Source: an uncultured Kiritimatiellota bacterium
Lineage (GTDB): Bacteria > Verrucomicrobiota > Kiritimatiellia > RFP12 > UBA1067
Length of the DNA: 32,329 nt
NCBI GenBank assembly: GCA_934635045.1
Contig: CAKTZA010000045.1
Span: 1 to 32,329 of the forward strand
Reading direction: 5' to 3'
Positions 6,538 to 14,071 of the stretch are shown one piece after another. The notes below the pieces were generated by a model. That model saw nothing but the letters and a program-made list of their open reading frames with translations, was not told the DNA's origin and ran no database searches. The position numbers were made by a program, and so were the translations under genes. How positions within the stretch are numbered: the stretch's first letter is position 1; the number at the start of each line of letters is the position of its first letter.

Positions 6538-7269
6538 TCACCGCTCCAGGATGCGCCCATCCAGCGCCAGCGTGACGACCTGCCACGGGATGAACTTGCC
6601 GGATGCCTGAAGCGCCTTCTTCACCGCCGCCTCCAGTCCGCCGCAGCACGGAACCTCCATGCGGACGACGGTCACGGACTTGATGTCGTTCGTGCGGATG
6701 ATCTCTGTCAGTTTCTCGGCGTAGTCCACCGCGTCAAGTTTCGGGCAACCGACCAGCGTGATCTTGCCGCGCATGAAGTCGCGGTGGAAGTTCGCGTAGG
6801 CATAGGCCGTGCAGTCCGCCGCAATCAGCAGACGGGCCCCGTTGAAGTAGGGCGCGTTCACCGGCACAAGCCGGATCTGGCACGGCCACTGGCCGAGCGC
6901 GGAAACGCCCTCGCCTGCCGACCCGGCCGGTTCGGCAGGCGCCGCCGCGTCCGCCGCCGGACGATGCAGCGTCCGCATCTTCATCCCCGGACATCCGCCG
7001 CCGCCTGTGTGCGCGTGAGCAGCGGCACCCTGCGCCTGTCGGGCGGCCTGAACAGCCTTCGCGTCATAGGCGGCGGCCTCGCGCTCCACGAAGGTGATGG
7101 CCCCCGTCGGACACTGCGGTAGGCAGTCGCCCATGCCGTCGCAGTAGTCGTCGCGCAAGAGCTTCGCCTTGCCGTTGACCATGCCGATGGCCCCTTCGTG
7201 ACAGGCGTTCGCACACGCGCCGCAGCCGTTGCACTTCGTCTCGTCGATCTGGATGATCTTCCTTTTCAT
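6538..7269 (-). CDS. 4Fe-4S ferredoxin-type iron-sulfur protein
   Basis: A 243-residue protein. The N-terminus has one complete 4Fe-4S motif (Cys13, 16, 19, 23 in CNGCGACANACHEGA). A second motif at 43-53 (CDGMGDCLPQCP) carries Met46 where the second cysteine is expected. Residues 70-125 are a low-complexity linker with a GGGGCPGMKM segment. The C-terminal half has LLIAADCTAYAYANFHRDF, TLVGCPKLD and VPCCGGLE, so further metal or redox ligands are likely. Proteins of this build in anaerobes are often paired with Crp/Fnr-type regulators and nitrogen-oxide stress genes such as hcp; no hcp is present here. The gene is divergent from a Crp/Fnr regulator and has a clear ribosome binding site (AAGGAG) and -10. 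Confidence 0.88.
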   Translation of the reverse strand: MKRKIIQIDETKCNGCGACANACHEGAIGMVNGKAKLLRDDYCDGMGDCLPQCPTGAITFVEREAAAYDAKAVQAARQAQGAAAHAHTGGGGCPGMKMRTLHRPAADAAAPAEPAGSAGEGVSALGQWPCQIRLVPVNAPYFNGARLLIAADCTAYAYANFHRDFMRGKITLVGCPKLDAVDYAEKLTEIIRTNDIKSVTVVRMEVPCCGGLEAAVKKALQASGKFIPWQVVTLALDGRILER

Positions 7270-7306
7270 TTCGCGTTCTCCTTCTTTCGGTTGTTTGATG
7301 ATGCGT

Positions 7307-7312
7307 AGTATA
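7307..7312 (-). promoter_or_regulatory. -10 box of the ferredoxin gene
   Basis: The minus strand reads TATACT. The expected start point is near 7300. The palindrome at 7335-7348 would then be centred near -41.5, the usual site for class II Crp/Fnr activation. No proper -35 is seen, as expected for an activated promoter. Confidence 0.5.
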
Positions 7313-7334
7313 CTGGATGTGCGCCGGAAAATAT

Positions 7335-7348
7335 GTTAGAATTCTAAC
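7335..7348. promoter_or_regulatory. Perfect palindromic operator between ferredoxin and Crp/Fnr genes
   Basis: GTTAGAATTCTAAC is a perfect 14-base palindrome. It contains the -10 (TAGAAT, 7337-7342) of the plus-strand Crp/Fnr gene and sits at about -41.5 for the minus-strand ferredoxin gene. This geometry fits self-repression combined with activation of the divergent gene by the encoded regulator. Binding itself is inferred. Confidence 0.5.
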
Positions 7349-7349
7349 C

Positions 7350-8015
7350 ATGAAATTGGACCTCAGCGACATTCGGGAACTGGAACTCTTCCACGGCATC
7401 CGCGACGACGAATTGGCGTCGGCACTGGAGCATCTCAAGGCCCGCGCCCAGACCCTGTCCAAAGGGACGGTGCTCTTCTTCGAAGGCGCGCCCATCGACC
7501 GCCTTGCCATCGTCCTGTCGGGCGCCGTCAACATCGTCCGTGACGACGCGGACGGACGCGAAAGCCTGATTGAACAAGCCGTGCGCGGCGATCCTGTCGG
7601 CGCCGCTTTCGCGTGTGCGGGCCTCACGACGTTCCAGGCCACCGCCCTCGCCGCAACGGATGCCACCGTCCTGACGTTGGATGCCCGACGGCTTCTGGAC
7701 GAACGCGACGACCCCACGTCCATGCAGCATCTCCTGCTGCGGCGCTTCCTCACGCAAATGGCCCGCAAGAGCCTCATGCTCCAGCGCAAGATCGTCTGCC
7801 TGTCGCAGAAGACGACGCGGCAGAAGCTGCTCACCTTCCTGCGCATGGCCCGGCGCGCCGCCGGACGTGAGGTCTTCGAGATTCCCTACACGCGCCAGCA
7901 GCTTGCGGACTACCTCAACGTCGCGCGCGCCGCGCTCTCCGCCGAAATCGGAAAGCTCGTGCGCGCGGGCGTCCTCGAAACCGACCACAAGGCGTTCCGC
8001 CTCCGCTTATTCTGA
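7350..8015 (+). CDS. Crp/Fnr-family transcriptional regulator
   Basis: A 221-residue protein from the ATG at 7350. Residues 10-125 form the cyclic-nucleotide-binding-like beta-barrel (ELFHGIRDDEL, KGTVLFFEGAPIDRLAIVLSG). Residues 128-150 are the dimer helix. Residues 155-221 are the winged helix-turn-helix (YTRQQLADYLNVARAALSAE, 180-199). There is no N-terminal FNR-type cysteine cluster, so direct iron-sulfur oxygen sensing is unlikely; sensing through heme or another ligand, as in HcpR/Dnr relatives, is possible. The probable -10 (TGT-TAGAAT) ends 7 bases before the ATG, so the mRNA may be leaderless. The likely target is the divergent ferredoxin gene. Confidence 0.9.
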   Translation: MKLDLSDIRELELFHGIRDDELASALEHLKARAQTLSKGTVLFFEGAPIDRLAIVLSGAVNIVRDDADGRESLIEQAVRGDPVGAAFACAGLTTFQATALAATDATVLTLDARRLLDERDDPTSMQHLLLRRFLTQMARKSLMLQRKIVCLSQKTTRQKLLTFLRMARRAAGREVFEIPYTRQQLADYLNVARAALSAEIGKLVRAGVLETDHKAFRLRLF

Positions 8016-8044
8016 TATGTGGCCTAAACGGTTGCGGTACATTC

Positions 8045-9394
8045 TCATTTCAGCCGCCGAACGGCCGGGCCGAAAACGAACAGCGGAATGTCCTTGACCG
8101 CGTCTCCGTCATGCGCGGCCGCAAGCGACGTCCGCAGGGCAAACGGCGGCTCGAAAAGCTTTCGATAGACCTTGAGGCTCTTCGCCTGAATGTTGATGCC
8201 CGCCTTGGCCTCGACGGGATAGACCCCTTTCGCGCCCTGAAAGACGAACTCGACCTCGGCATTGCCCGCGTCGTTCGTCCAATAGCACGGCCTGAACCCT
8301 GCGACCAGCAGCTCCTGCAGGACATACTGTTCGATCAGAGCGCCCTTGAAATTCGTGAACAGGGCATCCCCTTCCACGAGGGCCGAAGGCGGCAAGTCGC
8401 TCATCGCGCCCAACAGCCCGACGTCATGGGCATAGAGCTTGAACGCCGAAAAGTCCCAATACGAGCGCAGCGGCAGACGCGGCGTGCCGACCCTGAATAC
8501 CTGATTGACCATCCCCGCATCGTCCAGCCATTGCAGCGCGGATTCGTACTCGCGCGCGCGTGCGCCCGCCTTCAGTGCCGTATAGATGAACTTCTTGCTC
8601 TCCTTGGCCAACTGCGACGGGATGTTATGCCACAGCAGGCGAATCTTCGGCAGCAGCGCGGACGGGGCATGCTTCACGAAATCGGCGTCATACGCGGACA
8701 AGATCTCCTCCTGCGTCTCACGGACGGCACGGAAATCATCCGTCTCGACGTAGACGTTGACAGCCTCCGGCATCCCCCCGACCACAAGATAGCGCTTCAG
8801 CAAGTCCGTCAGCTCCACCGCATACGGCCCGACCTTCTCCGGTTCGCCGACATCGAGAAGATCCGCCAACCGTCGCTTGCCAGTCGCTCGGACGAACTCC
8901 GAAAAGCTCATCGGAAAGACGTCCAAGAAGTTCACCTTGCCGACGGGGAACGGCCCTCGCCCTTCATTAGGATTCCCATCTGTCACGACACGATCCTTCG
9001 CCCGCCCCACGGCGAGCCCCAGAAGAGACCCAGCCGCGATGACCGCGAGTTCCGGCAGGTCTTCGCTGAAGAACTTGAGCCCTGTCAGCAGGGCTGAAGA
9101 CTCCTGAATCTCATCCAACACCAGCAGGGTCTTGCCCGGCGTGATGTCCGCATCCAATGCCACGCGGATTCTCTCTAGAAGCGCGGACGGCGAAAGGTCG
9201 CTCGTCTCAAGGCTGTTGCGCAGCGCCTTCATCTTCATGAGGTTCACGTACACCGTGTCGCCCGGATAAGCCTCCTGTGCAAAGGCATTCATCAGCCAAG
9301 TCTTCCCGACCTGCCGAGCGCCCATGAGCACAAGAGGCTTCCGTCTCGGACTCTTATTCCAATCTAAAATGCGTTCCAGAACGTCTCTTTGCAT
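8045..9394 (-). CDS. AAA_14 / DUF4143 family ATPase
   Basis: A 449-residue protein. Residues 19-150 are an AAA_14 ATPase with Walker A GARQVGKT (25-32) and Walker B LLVLDEIQE (90-98). The RYLVVGGMPEAV segment and the following helical region identify the family. The C-terminal DUF4143 domain ends in a PD-(D/E)xK-like core (EVEFVF then VYPVEAKAG). These proteins are common, often variable, accessory genes in anaerobes and their cellular role is not established. It is convergent with the Crp/Fnr gene (29-base gap). Upstream is a strong promoter overlapped by several inverted repeats. It is transcribed in the same direction as the T3SS but belongs to a separate unit. Confidence 0.92.
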   Translation of the reverse strand: MQRDVLERILDWNKSPRRKPLVLMGARQVGKTWLMNAFAQEAYPGDTVYVNLMKMKALRNSLETSDLSPSALLERIRVALDADITPGKTLLVLDEIQESSALLTGLKFFSEDLPELAVIAAGSLLGLAVGRAKDRVVTDGNPNEGRGPFPVGKVNFLDVFPMSFSEFVRATGKRRLADLLDVGEPEKVGPYAVELTDLLKRYLVVGGMPEAVNVYVETDDFRAVRETQEEILSAYDADFVKHAPSALLPKIRLLWHNIPSQLAKESKKFIYTALKAGARAREYESALQWLDDAGMVNQVFRVGTPRLPLRSYWDFSAFKLYAHDVGLLGAMSDLPPSALVEGDALFTNFKGALIEQYVLQELLVAGFRPCYWTNDAGNAEVEFVFQGAKGVYPVEAKAGINIQAKSLKVYRKLFEPPFALRTSLAAAHDGDAVKDIPLFVFGPAVRRLK

Positions 9395-9418
9395 AATTAC
9401 CTCTCAAAACGGACGGTC

Positions 9419-9448
9419 ATTATAGCAAACGGACGTCACAAAAGTCAA
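9419..9448 (-). promoter_or_regulatory. Promoter of the AAA_14/DUF4143 gene
   Basis: TTGACT (-35, 9443-9448), an 18-base spacer and TGC-TATAAT (-10, 9419-9424), all on the minus strand. It is the best-conserved promoter in the window. The -35 is inside the left arm of the inverted repeat at 9437-9492. Confidence 0.7.
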
Positions 9449-9492
9449 TCGACTTTCGTGATTTGAATCACAGAACTCGATTGACTTTTGTG
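9437..9492. repeat. Large inverted repeat with alternating CACAAAAGTC half-sites
   Basis: CACAAAAGTCAATCGA (9437-9452) is repeated perfectly in inverse at 9477-9492. Inside are a one-mismatch inverse copy of the first ten bases (9451-9460) and a small palindrome GTGATT-TG-AATCAC (9457-9470). The array overlaps the -35 of the ATPase gene, so it looks like a multi-site operator. The rest of 9493-9780 holds no gene: only a weak hairpin at 9532-9555 (GAGAATT/AATTCTC), the palindrome at 9622-9661, and a small stem near 9727-9741 (GCCGTC-CGC-GACGGC). Confidence 0.6.
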
Positions 9493-9621
9493 CGAAAGAG
9501 ATCGAATGGCGTCGTGCACATCTAATAACCTGAGAATTTTCCGCAGTGAATTCTCATTTTAAGGTATCTGCACAAAAAAGATTGTTATCCTGAACTTTCG
9601 ATTCGATTAGATGGAGATCGA

Positions 9622-9661
9622 CTGGGGACAGACCCCGACAAACGAGGGGTCTGTCCCCCAC
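9622..9661. repeat. REP-like palindrome, copy B
   Basis: A 13-base-pair perfect stem GGGGACAGACCCC / GGGGTCTGTCCCC (9624-9636 and 9646-9658) with a 9-base loop. It shares the outer bases and loop (GACAAACG) with copy A at 6487-6525. It lies about 120 bases beyond the sctU stop codon and may form the 3' end of the T3SS transcript, although no T-run follows. Confidence 0.7.
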
Positions 9662-9780
9662 AAAGCCCCCTGTTTGACCCTCAAAACTATTTCCTATGCG
9701 TCTGGCACAGGTTCGGGATGAGCATGCCGTCCGCGACGGCAAGCGCGCCTGAACGTCGAGGGGCGGCTCGTCCGGCTTGC

Positions 9781-10869
9781 CTACAAGTCGACAGAGTCGA
9801 GGTCTGCGTCTTCCTGCTTCGCGTCGTTCATCGCCTTGACGAGTTTCAGCACTTCCGCGACGGGCTCCACGAGTTCCACGGGGATAAATTCCTCGACCTT
9901 GACCTGGGCGTAGAGCGCGCGGGCGAGCTCGACGTTCTCCATGAGCGGCACGCCTTCGCGGACGGCCGCCTCGCGGATCTCCTTGGCGACCGCATCCTCT
10001 CCCGAGCAGACGACCTTCGGCAGCGGCGCCTCGTCCGCCCGATAGCGGATGCCGACGGCGACGTGCGTCGGGTTGGTGACGACGACATCGGCCTTCTTCA
10101 CCGCCTGCGCCGGCGGCTCGCCCTGCAGGATCTCGTTGCGGAACTGCCGCTGGGCCTGCTTCACCTCCTGCGAGCCCTCCATCTCCTTGTATTCGCGCTT
10201 CACCTCGTCCTTCGTCATCATCATCTGCTTGGTGAAGTTCCGCTGCTGGAAGAGGCGGTCGACAACGGCGATCACGACGTAGCCGAAGACCGTGTAGCAC
10301 GCGAGGCTCTTCAGGATCGCCTTGAGGCACGGGAAGACGTCGTCCAGCGTGCCGTAGCACATCGGCAGCAGCGCCGGGATGGAGTTGAGGATGATCTTGT
10401 AGATGAGGTAGCCGAGGAACAGCACCTTGACCACGTTCTTCGCGAACTCGAAGAGGTTCTTCAGGCAGAAGATCTTCTTCGCCCCTTCCGCCGGGTTGAC
10501 CTTCTTGAGGTCGGGCTTCAGCGGCTCGAACGAAAGGAGGAATCCGACCTGGACGACGTTCGCGACCACCCCGACCGCCGCCGCGAGCAGGACGAAAATG
10601 AAGGAGTGCTTGCAGACGACGACAAGCGCCATCTTGCCCGCCTCGCGCAGGGCGAAGGCGTCGTTCTCCTCGATGCGGAGTCCGATGTAGCGGATCAGGT
10701 TCGTGACGTCGTCCGTCAGCACGAGCGCCATCACGCCGACGACCGAGAGCATCACCAGCAGGATGGCGGTCGAGACGACGTCCTTGGACGTGCAGACCTG
10801 GCCCTTCTGCCGCGCGTCGCGCAGCTTCTTGGGCGTGGGCATCTCCGTCTTCTCGCCGCCTTCCGCCAT
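9781..10869 (-). CDS. sctU: T3SS export gate switch protein SctU
   Basis: A 362-residue protein of the FlhB/YscU family. Four hydrophobic segments lie within residues 30-205 (for example VVSTAILLVMLSVVGVMALV), followed by the cytoplasmic domain. The autocleavage motif NPTH is at residues 266-269; cleavage between Asn266 and Pro267 switches substrate class from needle to later substrates together with SctP. The N-terminal GEKTEMPTPKKLRDAR segment is typical of the family. The acidic C-terminal tail (EDADLDSVDL) is a little longer than usual. It is the last gene of the T3SS cluster; its start is about 11 bases after the sctS stop. Confidence 0.97.
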   Translation of the reverse strand: MAEGGEKTEMPTPKKLRDARQKGQVCTSKDVVSTAILLVMLSVVGVMALVLTDDVTNLIRYIGLRIEENDAFALREAGKMALVVVCKHSFIFVLLAAAVGVVANVVQVGFLLSFEPLKPDLKKVNPAEGAKKIFCLKNLFEFAKNVVKVLFLGYLIYKIILNSIPALLPMCYGTLDDVFPCLKAILKSLACYTVFGYVVIAVVDRLFQQRNFTKQMMMTKDEVKREYKEMEGSQEVKQAQRQFRNEILQGEPPAQAVKKADVVVTNPTHVAVGIRYRADEAPLPKVVCSGEDAVAKEIREAAVREGVPLMENVELARALYAQVKVEEFIPVELVEPVAEVLKLVKAMNDAKQEDADLDSVDL

Positions 10870-10879
10870 GCCGCCTGTC

Positions 10880-11149
10880 CTATCGCGTGATGAGCGGGAA
10901 GTGGGTGAAGATGTCCTGCGTGTACAGGAGCAGCTCGCCGCCCATCCACGAGGCGGCGGCCATGATGGCGATGGAGATCGCGATGAGCTTCACCGCGAAG
11001 CCGAGCGTCTGCTCCTGGATCTGCGTGAGCGCCTGCAACAGCGAGACGAGCACGCCGATCACCGTCGCGACGGCAATCGGAATCAGCGAGAGCTGAAGCA
11101 CCAGGATGAGGCACTTCTGCGCGTAGTCGAGGAGTTGAGCCTGTCCCAT
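10880..11149 (-). CDS. sctS: T3SS export gate protein SctS
   Basis: An 89-residue protein starting MGQAQLLDYAQKCLILVLQL, with the two transmembrane hairpins expected of FliQ/YscS (about residues 12-38 and 50-78). The central LVSLLQALTQIQEQTLGF segment is the family hallmark. I chose the internal ATG because it gives the canonical family length (about 88 residues); upstream in-frame sequence does not resemble SctS. It is part of the SctR5-S4-T1 gate complex. Confidence 0.95.
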   Translation of the reverse strand: MGQAQLLDYAQKCLILVLQLSLIPIAVATVIGVLVSLLQALTQIQEQTLGFAVKLIAISIAIMAAASWMGGELLLYTQDIFTHFPLITR

Positions 11150-11159
11150 CGCGATCCCC

Positions 11160-11834
11160 CTACCGGATGTAGCTTTGGACGAGCCCCTGAATGAGGAGCG
11201 TCCAGCCATTGACCATGACGAAGAGGAGCAGCTTGAACGGCAGCGAAATCGTCACCGGCGAGACCATCATCATGCCCATCGCGAGGAGGATGTTCGAGAT
11301 GATGATGTCGATCGCGATGAACGGCAGGTAGACGAGGAAGCCGATCTGGAAGGCGCGCGTCAGCTCCGAGACGCAGAACGCCGGCACCAGCACGAAGAAG
11401 CTCTTCGAGTCGACGACCGCCGGCACGGGCTCGCCCGTCGCCTCGTCTGTCGTCGCCCAGAGCCGTTCGGCCGTGCGCGCGAAGAACGCGACCTGGCGCT
11501 CGTCCGACTGCTTGACGAGGAAGTCGCGGAACGGCTCCGCCGCCCGCACCGCGAGATCGGTCTGGTAGAGGACCTCCGGCTTGTTGTCCTTCAGGCCCTC
11601 GCGCAGCAGGTCCCAGCTCGCGCCGACGACGGGCGCCATGATGTAGAAGCTCAGGATCATCGCGAGCGCGTTGATCACCATGTTCGGCGGAATCGACTGG
11701 ATGCCGAGCGCGTTGCGGATCAGCTGCATGACGACGACGATCTTCAGGTAGCTCGTCGCGATCATCGCCAGGAACGGAACGAGCGACATGCCGATCAAGA
11801 CGGCGAGAAGAGCAAAGGAATCAGTCTGGAACAT
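11160..11834 (-). CDS. sctR: T3SS export gate protein SctR
   Basis: A 224-residue FliP/YscR homologue. The N-terminal membrane segment is followed by the conserved FLAMIATSYLKIVVVMQLIR and ALGIQSIPPNMVINALAMIL stretches. A periplasmic loop of about 90 residues precedes the C-terminal membrane hairpin (FQIGFLVYLPFIAIDIIIS and the MMMVSP segment). Length matches the family. No Shine-Dalgarno sequence is evident. The 75-base gap to sctQ is among the larger gaps in this part of the cluster. Confidence 0.97.
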   Translation of the reverse strand: MFQTDSFALLAVLIGMSLVPFLAMIATSYLKIVVVMQLIRNALGIQSIPPNMVINALAMILSFYIMAPVVGASWDLLREGLKDNKPEVLYQTDLAVRAAEPFRDFLVKQSDERQVAFFARTAERLWATTDEATGEPVPAVVDSKSFFVLVPAFCVSELTRAFQIGFLVYLPFIAIDIIISNILLAMGMMMVSPVTISLPFKLLLFVMVNGWTLLIQGLVQSYIR

Positions 11835-11909
11835 GAGAGAGGGATGAATCTGGAGTTTTTTGGTTTCGGGGGAAAGGCCTGATGTTGGGAGATGCCCTTT
11901 AGCTGGACA

Positions 11910-12725
11910 TCACAGGGTGACGACCCGGAACGCGAAGGCCGTTCCAAGGCGGGTGGGTTTGACGTGGGCGAGCGCCTGCCCCCTGTGGCGGAGCGTCAGC
12001 GTCGCCGCCGGCGGCACGGGCGGGAGCGCGTCGTCCGCAAGCTGCGCGAACGTGAGCGCGCCCTTCTCGTCCGCCAGCGCGCGCGCACGGTCATCGGACG
12101 GCACGTCCAGAAGCCAGTGCGGCGCACGTTCCCCTTCCGGCACGAGGCAGTCGCCGACTGACAGGGCGGACAGCTCCGCGTCGGCGAGCGTCCATTCGGC
12201 ATGACAGGCGAAGGCCGCGCGCGTCAGGCCTCGGATGGACGGATGCGTGACGTCGAGGTTCGCGAGCGAGCCGAGACGCTGCTTCATTTCGGGCGTCAGG
12301 TCAATGGCCAAACGGGCTTCGCCGGCCGCGCCCGAAACGGCGAACGCCGTGTCCGGCACGGGCTTCTCGGAAAGGCCGACAACCGTCAGTTGCCGCTTGG
12401 CGACCTCTTCCACGAACTGGAAGACGATTCCGCACTCCTTCTCGACTAACGCGAGCAGGACTTCCCGTGGCAGGGCCGACAGGCGATCCTTCAGCAGCGT
12501 GAGATCGGGAAAAAGCGGCACGATCTCCAGTGCGAGCATATGCGGCTCGTCGTCGAGGCGCACGTCCAGGACAACCGACGGGGCAGACAGGTTCGCGCAC
12601 CGCGTCAGGCGCGCCGGCTCTCCGCCGAAGCGCGTCTCCAGCCGCCACGCGGGCGAGGCCAACACGCGCGCGGCGTTCGCCTTCGCCCAGTCCGGCCATT
12701 CTCTCAACAGCTCATTCGCATCCAT
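11910..12725 (-). CDS. sctQ: T3SS sorting platform (C-ring) protein SctQ, apparently with one SpoA domain
   Basis: A 271-residue protein between sctP and sctR, the standard sctQ position. Residues 1-140 are the variable N-terminal part. A SpoA-like domain covers about residues 170-235, with AELSALSVGDCLVPEG as its clearest segment. Family members are usually 300-370 residues with two SpoA domains. Here only about 40 residues follow and I see no convincing second SpoA; the last segment (HRGQALAHVKPTRLGTAFAF) may be a strongly diverged or shortened version. No separate SpoA2 gene is seen in the cluster. The start codon is two bases after the sctP stop. SctQ would recruit SctL-SctN under the export gate. 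Confidence 0.75.
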   Translation of the reverse strand: MDANELLREWPDWAKANAARVLASPAWRLETRFGGEPARLTRCANLSAPSVVLDVRLDDEPHMLALEIVPLFPDLTLLKDRLSALPREVLLALVEKECGIVFQFVEEVAKRQLTVVGLSEKPVPDTAFAVSGAAGEARLAIDLTPEMKQRLGSLANLDVTHPSIRGLTRAAFACHAEWTLADAELSALSVGDCLVPEGERAPHWLLDVPSDDRARALADEKGALTFAQLADDALPPVPPAATLTLRHRGQALAHVKPTRLGTAFAFRVVTL

Positions 12726-12727
12726 TG

Positions 12728-14071
12728 TCAGGCCCTCTTCTTCCGCACGTCAACCGAGACGTTGAACGTGGCGATCTTCGCCGCGAGGTGGGTCGCGATC
12801 TGCGTCCGGCAATTCGTCAAGAGGACGGCCATGTCGACCGTCGTCGGTTGGAACACGACCTCCAGTTGGCGCCCTGTCACGGCAATGCGCACCTCCGTGC
12901 CTTCCAGCACGTCCGGGCGCAGGCGAACGACGACCTCGCCCTGTCCGCGCAACAGGCCCGGCGAAACCAGCAGCGTGTCCGCGACCGCCTGCGCGGCCTC
13001 GACCAGCACCTGCGTCGGCGGCAGGGGCTGCGACGCCTGTGTCCGCACGACATCGACCGGCGCGAGGGCGGGCGTGGACGGTTCCTCGGACGCAACCGAC
13101 GCAACGGGCGGTGGCACGACAGGCGGCGCAATACCGGCGGCGACCAAGGCCTCGGCATTCTCCGTGGCTCCGTGGCTCCGTGTGAGATCTACGACAACAG
13201 ACGGATGGGGTGATGACTCACACGGAGGCTCGGAGGCACGGAGCGGTTGAGTCGGGGCTTGGGGGTCTGCCATGAGGGAAGATGTCTCGCGCAGAGCCGC
13301 AGAGGTCGCAGAGGTTGTGGCTGTGGGTAGAGGCGAGGGTGTGGACACCTCCGACACAGGCTTCATGCGATCCCCCAGAACCTCCGTGGCTCCGTGGCTC
13401 CGTGTGAGATCTACGACAACAGGCTCAGACGGCAGAGGGGAATTCTCACACGGAGGCTCGGAGGCACGGAGCGGTTGAGACGGGGGCTGGGGGGCCGTCA
13501 AGGGGGAAGATGTCTCACGCAGAGCCGCAGAGGTCGCAGAGGTTGAAGGCGAGGGTGAGGAACCCTCCGACACGGACTTCATGCGCTCCCCCAAGACCTC
13601 CGTGGCTCCGTGGCTCCGTGTGAGATCTGCGACAACAGACGGATGGGGTGATGACTCACACGGAGGCACGGAGGCACGGAGTGGGTGAGACGGGGCTTGG
13701 GGGGGAGTTCTCGAATCGACTTCGACCTGCAAGCGAGATGACACATTCTCTCCCAGAACCTCCGTCTCTCCGCGACTCCGTGTCAAGCCTACGGCAACGG
13801 GTTCAGTCGGCAGGGGGGGATTCTCACACGGAGAAGCGGAGGCACGGAGCGGGAACGCCGCATCCAAAGAGGCAATAGCCTTTTGAATCTCCCTCGTCAA
13901 TGCCGCGTTCTCCGAAATCGGGCCCGCCAGCGCACGCTCGAAAGCCGCCACGGCCTGGACGTCGGGACGCGACGAAAAGGCCGCGCCGTCCGCGCCGCCG
14001 ACAGGCGCCTCCGCCGCGACTCCGCCGCAAGGTGCGTCCACGCTCAACTCAATCGAAGCTGTCGTCATCAT
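12728..14071 (-). CDS. sctP: T3SS needle-length ruler / substrate switch protein SctP with internal repeats
   Basis: A 447-residue protein. Residues about 355-447 resemble the FliK/YscP T3S4 switch domain (GEVVVRLRPDVLEGTEVRIA, RQLEVVFQPTTVDMAVLL). Position between sctO and sctQ is canonical. Residues about 75-305 are a Pro/Ser/Thr-rich ruler made of repeats: LTRSHGATEVLG, LRASEPPCE and SATSAALRETSS recur three or four times with periods of 74, 72 and 54 residues. In DNA these are inverted pairs of CTCCGTG-rich blocks plus CTCTGCG-rich blocks. SctP measures needle length in related systems, so repeat number should change needle length. It overlaps the sctO stop by 23 bases. Confidence 0.85.
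   Translation of the reverse strand: MMTTASIELSVDAPCGGVAAEAPVGGADGAAFSSRPDVQAVAAFERALAGPISENAALTREIQKAIASLDAAFPLRASASPCENPPLPTEPVAVGLTRSRGETEVLGENVSSRLQVEVDSRTPPQAPSHPLRASVPPCESSPHPSVVADLTRSHGATEVLGERMKSVSEGSSPSPSTSATSAALRETSSPLTAPQPPSQPLRASEPPCENSPLPSEPVVVDLTRSHGATEVLGDRMKPVSEVSTPSPLPTATTSATSAALRETSSLMADPQAPTQPLRASEPPCESSPHPSVVVDLTRSHGATENAEALVAAGIAPPVVPPPVASVASEEPSTPALAPVDVVRTQASQPLPPTQVLVEAAQAVADTLLVSPGLLRGQGEVVVRLRPDVLEGTEVRIAVTGRQLEVVFQPTTVDMAVLLTNCRTQIATHLAAKIATFNVSVDVRKKRA
13150..13860. repeat. In-frame CTCCGTG / CTCTGCG repeat array inside sctP
   Basis: Blocks starting CTCCGTGGCTCCGTGGCTCC begin at 13160, 13382 and 13598, with a diverged copy at 13760. Spacings are 222, 216 and 162 bases, all multiples of three. 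Each is followed 30-40 bases later by a nearly complementary block (CTCACACGGAGGCTCGGAGG type; 24 of 27 positions pair), so each unit can form a long hairpin. Between units lie CGCAGAGCCGCAGAGGTCGC blocks (near 13290 and 13518). Confidence 0.9.

Noticed and set aside
9532..9560. Terminator GAGAATT/AATTCTC followed by ATTTT
   Set aside because: The T-run is on the plus strand, with no plus-strand gene ending nearby; kept only as a weak hairpin.
13150..13860. CRISPR-like or satellite array
   Set aside because: Units are 162-222 bases, in frame, inverted in pairs and inside a gene with a recognisable SctP C-terminus.
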